NCBI GenBank assembly: GCA_913776825.1
Contig: CAJYPV010000028.1
Location: 248,001-312,000 of the forward strand
Source of the DNA: Burkholderiaceae bacterium
GTDB lineage: Bacteria > Pseudomonadota > Gammaproteobacteria > Burkholderiales > Burkholderiaceae_C
Direction: 5' to 3'
DNA: 64,000 nt
A model generated the notes under the pieces. The model saw only the letters and a program-made list of their open reading frames with translations. It was not told where the DNA came from and ran no database searches. A program made the position numbers and the translations under genes. The number at the start of each line of letters is the position of its first letter. Position 1 is the stretch's first letter. Shown here piece after piece: positions 62,597 through 64,000 of this stretch.

Positions 62597-63454
62597 ATGT
62601 CCGACACGTCCCATCCCCCGCAACTGCGCCGCTTCGTGCAGGTCGATGTCTTCACCGCGCAGCCCTTGAAGGGCAATCCGCTGGCGGTGGTCGTCGATGG
62701 CGCGGGCCTGGACGACGGCACCATGGCCGCCTTCGCGCGCTGGACCAACCTGTCGGAAACCACCTTCCTGCTGCCGCCCACGGATCCGGCCGCCGACTAT
62801 CGGGTGCGGATCTTCACGCCCGGCGGCGAGCTGCCTTTCGCCGGTCATCCGACCCTGGGTTCTGCGCATGCGTGGCTGGCGTCCGGCGGCGATGCGAAGA
62901 AGCCGGGCGTGGTGGTGCAGGAATGCGGCATCGGCCTGGTCACGCTGCGACGCGATGGCGCGCGGCTGGCCTTCGCCGCCCCGCCGCTGCTGCGCCAGGG
63001 TCCGGTGGATGCCGCTGCGCGCGAGCAGGTGCTGCGTGCCCTGCGGCTGCGGGACGACGAACTGCTGGATCTGGTGTGGGTCGACAACGGCCCGCAGTGG
63101 ATGGCCGCGCGGCTGGCCTCGCCCGAGGCGGTGCTCGCGTTGAAGCCGGATTTCGTGTCAATGGCGGGACTCAAGCTGGGCGTCGTCGCGGCTTATCCTC
63201 CGGGTTCGCCGCAGGATTTCGAGGTGCGGGCCTTCGTGCCGGGGCTGGGGGTGCCGGAAGACCCGGTCACCGGCAGCCTCAACGCAGGTCTGGCACTATG
63301 GCTGCAAGGCGCCGGTCTGGCGCCTGATCGCTATGTGGCCGCCCAGGGCGCTGCGCTGGGGCGCGCCGGTCGAATCCATGTGGTGCGCGAGGGGGGACAT
63401 TGCTGGATAGGCGGCGATGTCACACCGTTGGTCCACGGTCAGGTGAGGTTGTGA
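62597..63454 (+). CDS. PhzF family isomerase-like protein
   Basis: 285 residues. PhzF family blocks: QVDVFTAQPLKGNPLAVVVD with the catalytic-type Glu in LSETTFLLPP, RIFTPGGELPFAGHPTLGSA (the conserved GHP), and DPVTGSLNAGLALWL, ending in HVVREGGHCWIGGDVTPL. PhzF in Pseudomonas isomerises a phenazine precursor; most homologues, without other phz genes as here, have unknown roles. Part of the run from 60803, 43 bases after the GNAT gene. Confidence 0.93.
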   Translation: MSDTSHPPQLRRFVQVDVFTAQPLKGNPLAVVVDGAGLDDGTMAAFARWTNLSETTFLLPPTDPAADYRVRIFTPGGELPFAGHPTLGSAHAWLASGGDAKKPGVVVQECGIGLVTLRRDGARLAFAAPPLLRQGPVDAAAREQVLRALRLRDDELLDLVWVDNGPQWMAARLASPEAVLALKPDFVSMAGLKLGVVAAYPPGSPQDFEVRAFVPGLGVPEDPVTGSLNAGLALWLQGAGLAPDRYVAAQGAALGRAGRIHVVREGGHCWIGGDVTPLVHGQVRL

Positions 63455-63458
63455 AGCC

Positions 63459-64000
63459 ATGAGCATGGAAGTTGATCATCTCGTTGTCGCCGCGAACACG
63501 TTGGAGGAAGGCCGCACCTGGTGCGAGCAGGTCCTCGGCGTCGCGCCCCAAACCGGCGGGCGCCATGCGCTGATGGGTACGCACAATGTGCTGCTCAACA
63601 TCAGCGCGCCGAACTACCCGCGTTGCTATCTGGAAATCATCGCCATCGACCCCGACGCGCCCCCACCCGGCCGCGCCCGCTGGTTCGACCTCGATCAACC
63701 CGCCGTGCGCGAGCGTCTCAAGGACGGTCCCGCGCTGCTGCATTGGGTGGCGCGCGTGCCCAATCTGGACGCGGCCCTGGCCTACTGGCATGGCGAAGGC
63801 GTCGATGCCGGCCAGCCGATCGATGGCTCCCGCGGCGACCTGAGCTGGCGCATCGCCTTGCGCGAGGATGGCCGCCGTCTCCGCAAGGAAGGGCTGCCCA
63901 CGCCGATCGAATGGCAGGGTGACGCCCATCCCACCGATCATCTGCCTGACAGCGGCGTTCAACTGCTGACCTTCGAAGCGCGTGACGGACTGAGCGCGAC
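63459..64000 (+). CDS. Glyoxalase-like (VOC) family protein, 5' part
   Basis: 180 codons to the window end with no stop. The N-terminus EVDHLVVAANTLEEGRTWCE and the NYPRCYLEIIAID element are typical of the glyoxalase-like domain (PF13468) of the vicinal oxygen chelate superfamily. His7 and Glu59-like positions may bind metal. The ATG at 63459 is four bases after the PhzF stop, so it is probably in the same transcript. The C-terminal part is missing. Confidence 0.85.
   Translation, partial: MSMEVDHLVVAANTLEEGRTWCEQVLGVAPQTGGRHALMGTHNVLLNISAPNYPRCYLEIIAIDPDAPPPGRARWFDLDQPAVRERLKDGPALLHWVARVPNLDAALAYWHGEGVDAGQPIDGSRGDLSWRIALREDGRRLRKEGLPTPIEWQGDAHPTDHLPDSGVQLLTFEARDGLSA

Overview
The window is a 64 kb stretch of high-GC chromosome with short intergenic gaps and genes on both strands. 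It carries no rRNA, tRNA, CRISPR array, transposase or phage gene that I can see. The gene families point to a betaproteobacterium of the order Burkholderiales, most likely the Roseateles/Mitsuaria/Rubrivivax group: a PhaM-type polyhydroxybutyrate granule protein, DUF3567 and DUF3108 proteins, a cobalamin-dependent methionine synthase split into two genes with an SAH riboswitch, a TorF-type porin joined to glnK-amtB, and a PEP-CTERM sorted protein. The genus is an inference.

Layout. 1-12 kb (all minus strand): a partial ABC exporter, a lipoprotein alkaline phosphatase, the glycolate oxidase operon glcDEF, a FIST sensor protein, PhaM and a MarC-family membrane protein. 10.9-16.7 kb (minus): a TraB/GumN protein whose start overlaps the stop of a tandem-AAA ATPase, DUF3567 and DUF3108. 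16.7-24.8 kb: FAH-family hydrolase and DUF4197 (overlapping, plus), metH part 1, two copies of a 224-bp repeat with a perfect palindrome, a degenerate HD-GYP protein (minus), an SAH riboswitch, and metH part 2. 25-33 kb: glycine-zipper protein, PEP-CTERM SGNH-like protein, comM, a small protein, a chemoreceptor, a putative phenol-type outer-membrane transporter and a GFA protein. 33-36 kb: the nitrogen-responsive torF-glnK-amtB operon behind a sigma-54 promoter and an NtrC-type site. 36-37 kb: two secreted-protein genes with overlapping ends, one a HEXXHXXGXXH protease. 37.6-57.4 kb: 5-oxoprolinase, gshA, a phosphatase-like protein with a ruined active site, a LysR regulator facing a TonB receptor, kup, an orphan HTH protein, benE, gshB, S-formylglutathione hydrolase and the ABC-F protein Uup. 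57.4-64 kb: an unrecognised protein, a hydratase-like protein, a MocR regulator facing an aminotransferase, a GNAT acetyltransferase, a PhzF protein and a partial glyoxalase-like protein.

How genes work together. glcDEF oxidises glycolate. The two metH halves together should make one methionine synthase; the SAH riboswitch ties the second half to methyl-cycle status. torF-glnK-amtB is the ammonium uptake and sensing module. Oxoprolinase, gshA and gshB can supply and recycle glutathione, and S-formylglutathione hydrolase and the GFA protein use glutathione adducts, although they are not one operon.

Most worth following: the pseudophosphatase-like gene at 43.2-44.7 kb, the split metH with its riboswitch and repeats, the sigma-54/NtrC control region at 32.9-33.0 kb, and the tandem-AAA ATPase/TraB pair. 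Much of the rest is ordinary housekeeping sequence.
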